Shown here piece by piece: positions 63,508 through 64,000 of a stretch of DNA of 64,000 bases. The position numbers were made by a program, and so were the translations under genes. The notes beneath the pieces are model-generated. The model was not told the DNA's origin, ran no database searches, and saw only the letters and a program-made list of their open reading frames with translations. This DNA comes from Beijerinckia sp. 28-YEA-48. Lineage in GTDB: Bacteria > Pseudomonadota > Alphaproteobacteria > Rhizobiales > Beijerinckiaceae. Every line of letters starts with the position of its first letter. Within the stretch, counting starts at the first letter, position 1. The stretch lies in assembly GCF_900104955.1 (NCBI RefSeq), contig NZ_FNSI01000001.1:468001-532000 (forward strand). The letters run 5' to 3'.

Positions 63508-64000
63508 ACAAGTATGATCTCGTAAGCCACGGCATATTGGTTCATCGCTCCGTCGATCATGGTCTTTAGCCGAGGATATTCGGTATCCTCGGCTAAAACT
63601 CTGATGGACACGAGCGAGCCATGGGTCGCGTGCGGCTGTACGACGACTTGCAGGTTGGTATCGGGACAGGCGTCGGCCAGCGCCGCGCGAAAAGCGCGCT
63701 CCGCCGCGTCTTGCCGCAACGCTGCCTTGATGGGCTTGCCTACGTCGGTCAGCGGCATCTTTTCAAGAATGATGACTTCTTTCGGCACGGCAGGTCGTTC
63801 GTTCACGCGAGCGGCGGCGAAGGCGATCAATTCCGCCTCTGTGGCGGTCGCGCCGGGAACGAGTTGCACATAGGCGATTGGCAGTTCACCCGCATAGGCG
63901 TCCGGCTTGGCCACGGCTGCCGCGTGAAGGACGGCGGGTGAGCGCAGAAGTGCCTCTTCGATCGGCCCTGGATCGATATTGTGCCCACCACGAATGATCA
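63504..64000 (-). CDS. Acyl-CoA ligase (AMP-binding), C-terminal part
   Basis: The gene runs off the right edge; about 165 residues of the C-terminal domain are visible. The reading frame shows IIRGGHNIDPGPIEEALL, the hinge block of adenylate-forming enzymes, and PLTDVGKPIKAALR with the catalytic Lys that forms the adenylate. Many fatty- or aromatic-acid ligases share this. The last ~60 residues (VVVQPHATHGSLVSIRVL) are an extension seen in some fatty-acyl-CoA ligases. Substrate unknown. Confidence 0.88.
   Translation of the reverse strand, partial: IIRGGHNIDPGPIEEALLRSPAVLHAAAVAKPDAYAGELPIAYVQLVPGATATEAELIAFAAARVNERPAVPKEVIILEKMPLTDVGKPIKAALRQDAAERAFRAALADACPDTNLQVVVQPHATHGSLVSIRVLAEDTEYPRLKTMIDGAMNQYAVAYEIILV
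63565..63597. repeat. 14-bp perfect inverted repeat inside the ligase gene
   Basis: TTTAGCCGAGGATA, five-base loop TTCGG, then the exact complement (63584-63597). It lies 58 nt past the CitE-like stop and inside the ligase coding region (LAEDTEYPRLK). It could end the CitE-like transcript. Confidence 0.7.

Overview
The window is about 62% GC by eye, densely coded, and reads as chromosomal DNA of an alphaproteobacterium of the order Hyphomicrobiales (Rhizobiales). The evidence is family-level: a membrane-bound ferritin (MbfA) behind an Irr-type iron-control palindrome, an Omp25/RopB-type barrel protein, a rhizobial porin, the Anbu/ATP-grasp/alpha-E/transglutaminase cluster, and the DUF1285/Nudix/cca block divergent from MoxR/DUF58/DUF4159. 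I cannot name the genus. I see no rRNA, CRISPR array, IS element or prophage.

Layout. 1-5.6 kb: the 3' end of a TonB-dependent receptor with a terminator, a TakP-like TRAP solute-binding protein, thiC under a TPP riboswitch, and a small exported protein. 5.7-9.7 kb: the Anbu proteasome-homologue operon; its transglutaminase has lost the catalytic Cys. 9.8-18.7 kb: PepSY protein, prfC, a GDP-mannose enzyme, a sugar-phosphate transferase, an exported protein with an RNase T2, rlmJ, and a barrel Omp. 18.9-24.1 kb: an SDR, a TTC38-like protein, cca, a Nudix CoA pyrophosphatase and DUF1285. 24.4-31.4 kb: a four-gene MoxR/vWA membrane operon. 31.4-40.5 kb: an SRPBCC/ArsR pair behind a palindrome, GNAT, Nudix, mbfA, small secreted proteins ending in RVCY, tRNA-Thr(TGT), an MHS-type MFS transporter, rlmB and tRNA-Tyr(GTA).

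40.5-64 kb is more accessory in character: a GlxA-type regulator divergent from an HD-domain protein and catalase; two tandem paralogous alpha/beta hydrolases (one cytosolic, one exported) divergent from a winged-helix/TPR regulator; porin, PEBP-like protein and aldehyde dehydrogenase; two AraC-type regulators; and a large autotransporter with about eleven 50-residue repeats. The last 6 kb holds an apparent catabolic locus: MBL-fold hydrolase, AAHS-type aromatic-acid transporter, NTF2-like protein, LVIVD-repeat protein, CitE-like lyase and the end of an acyl-CoA ligase.

Most genes are ordinary housekeeping or well-known conserved clusters. The parts most worth a second look are the Cys-less transglutaminase of the Anbu operon, the catabolic locus at the right edge, the regulatory repeat clusters (47.6, 52.5 and 31.4 kb), and the pair of RVCY-tailed secreted proteins. 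All family calls are from reading motifs; no database search was possible.
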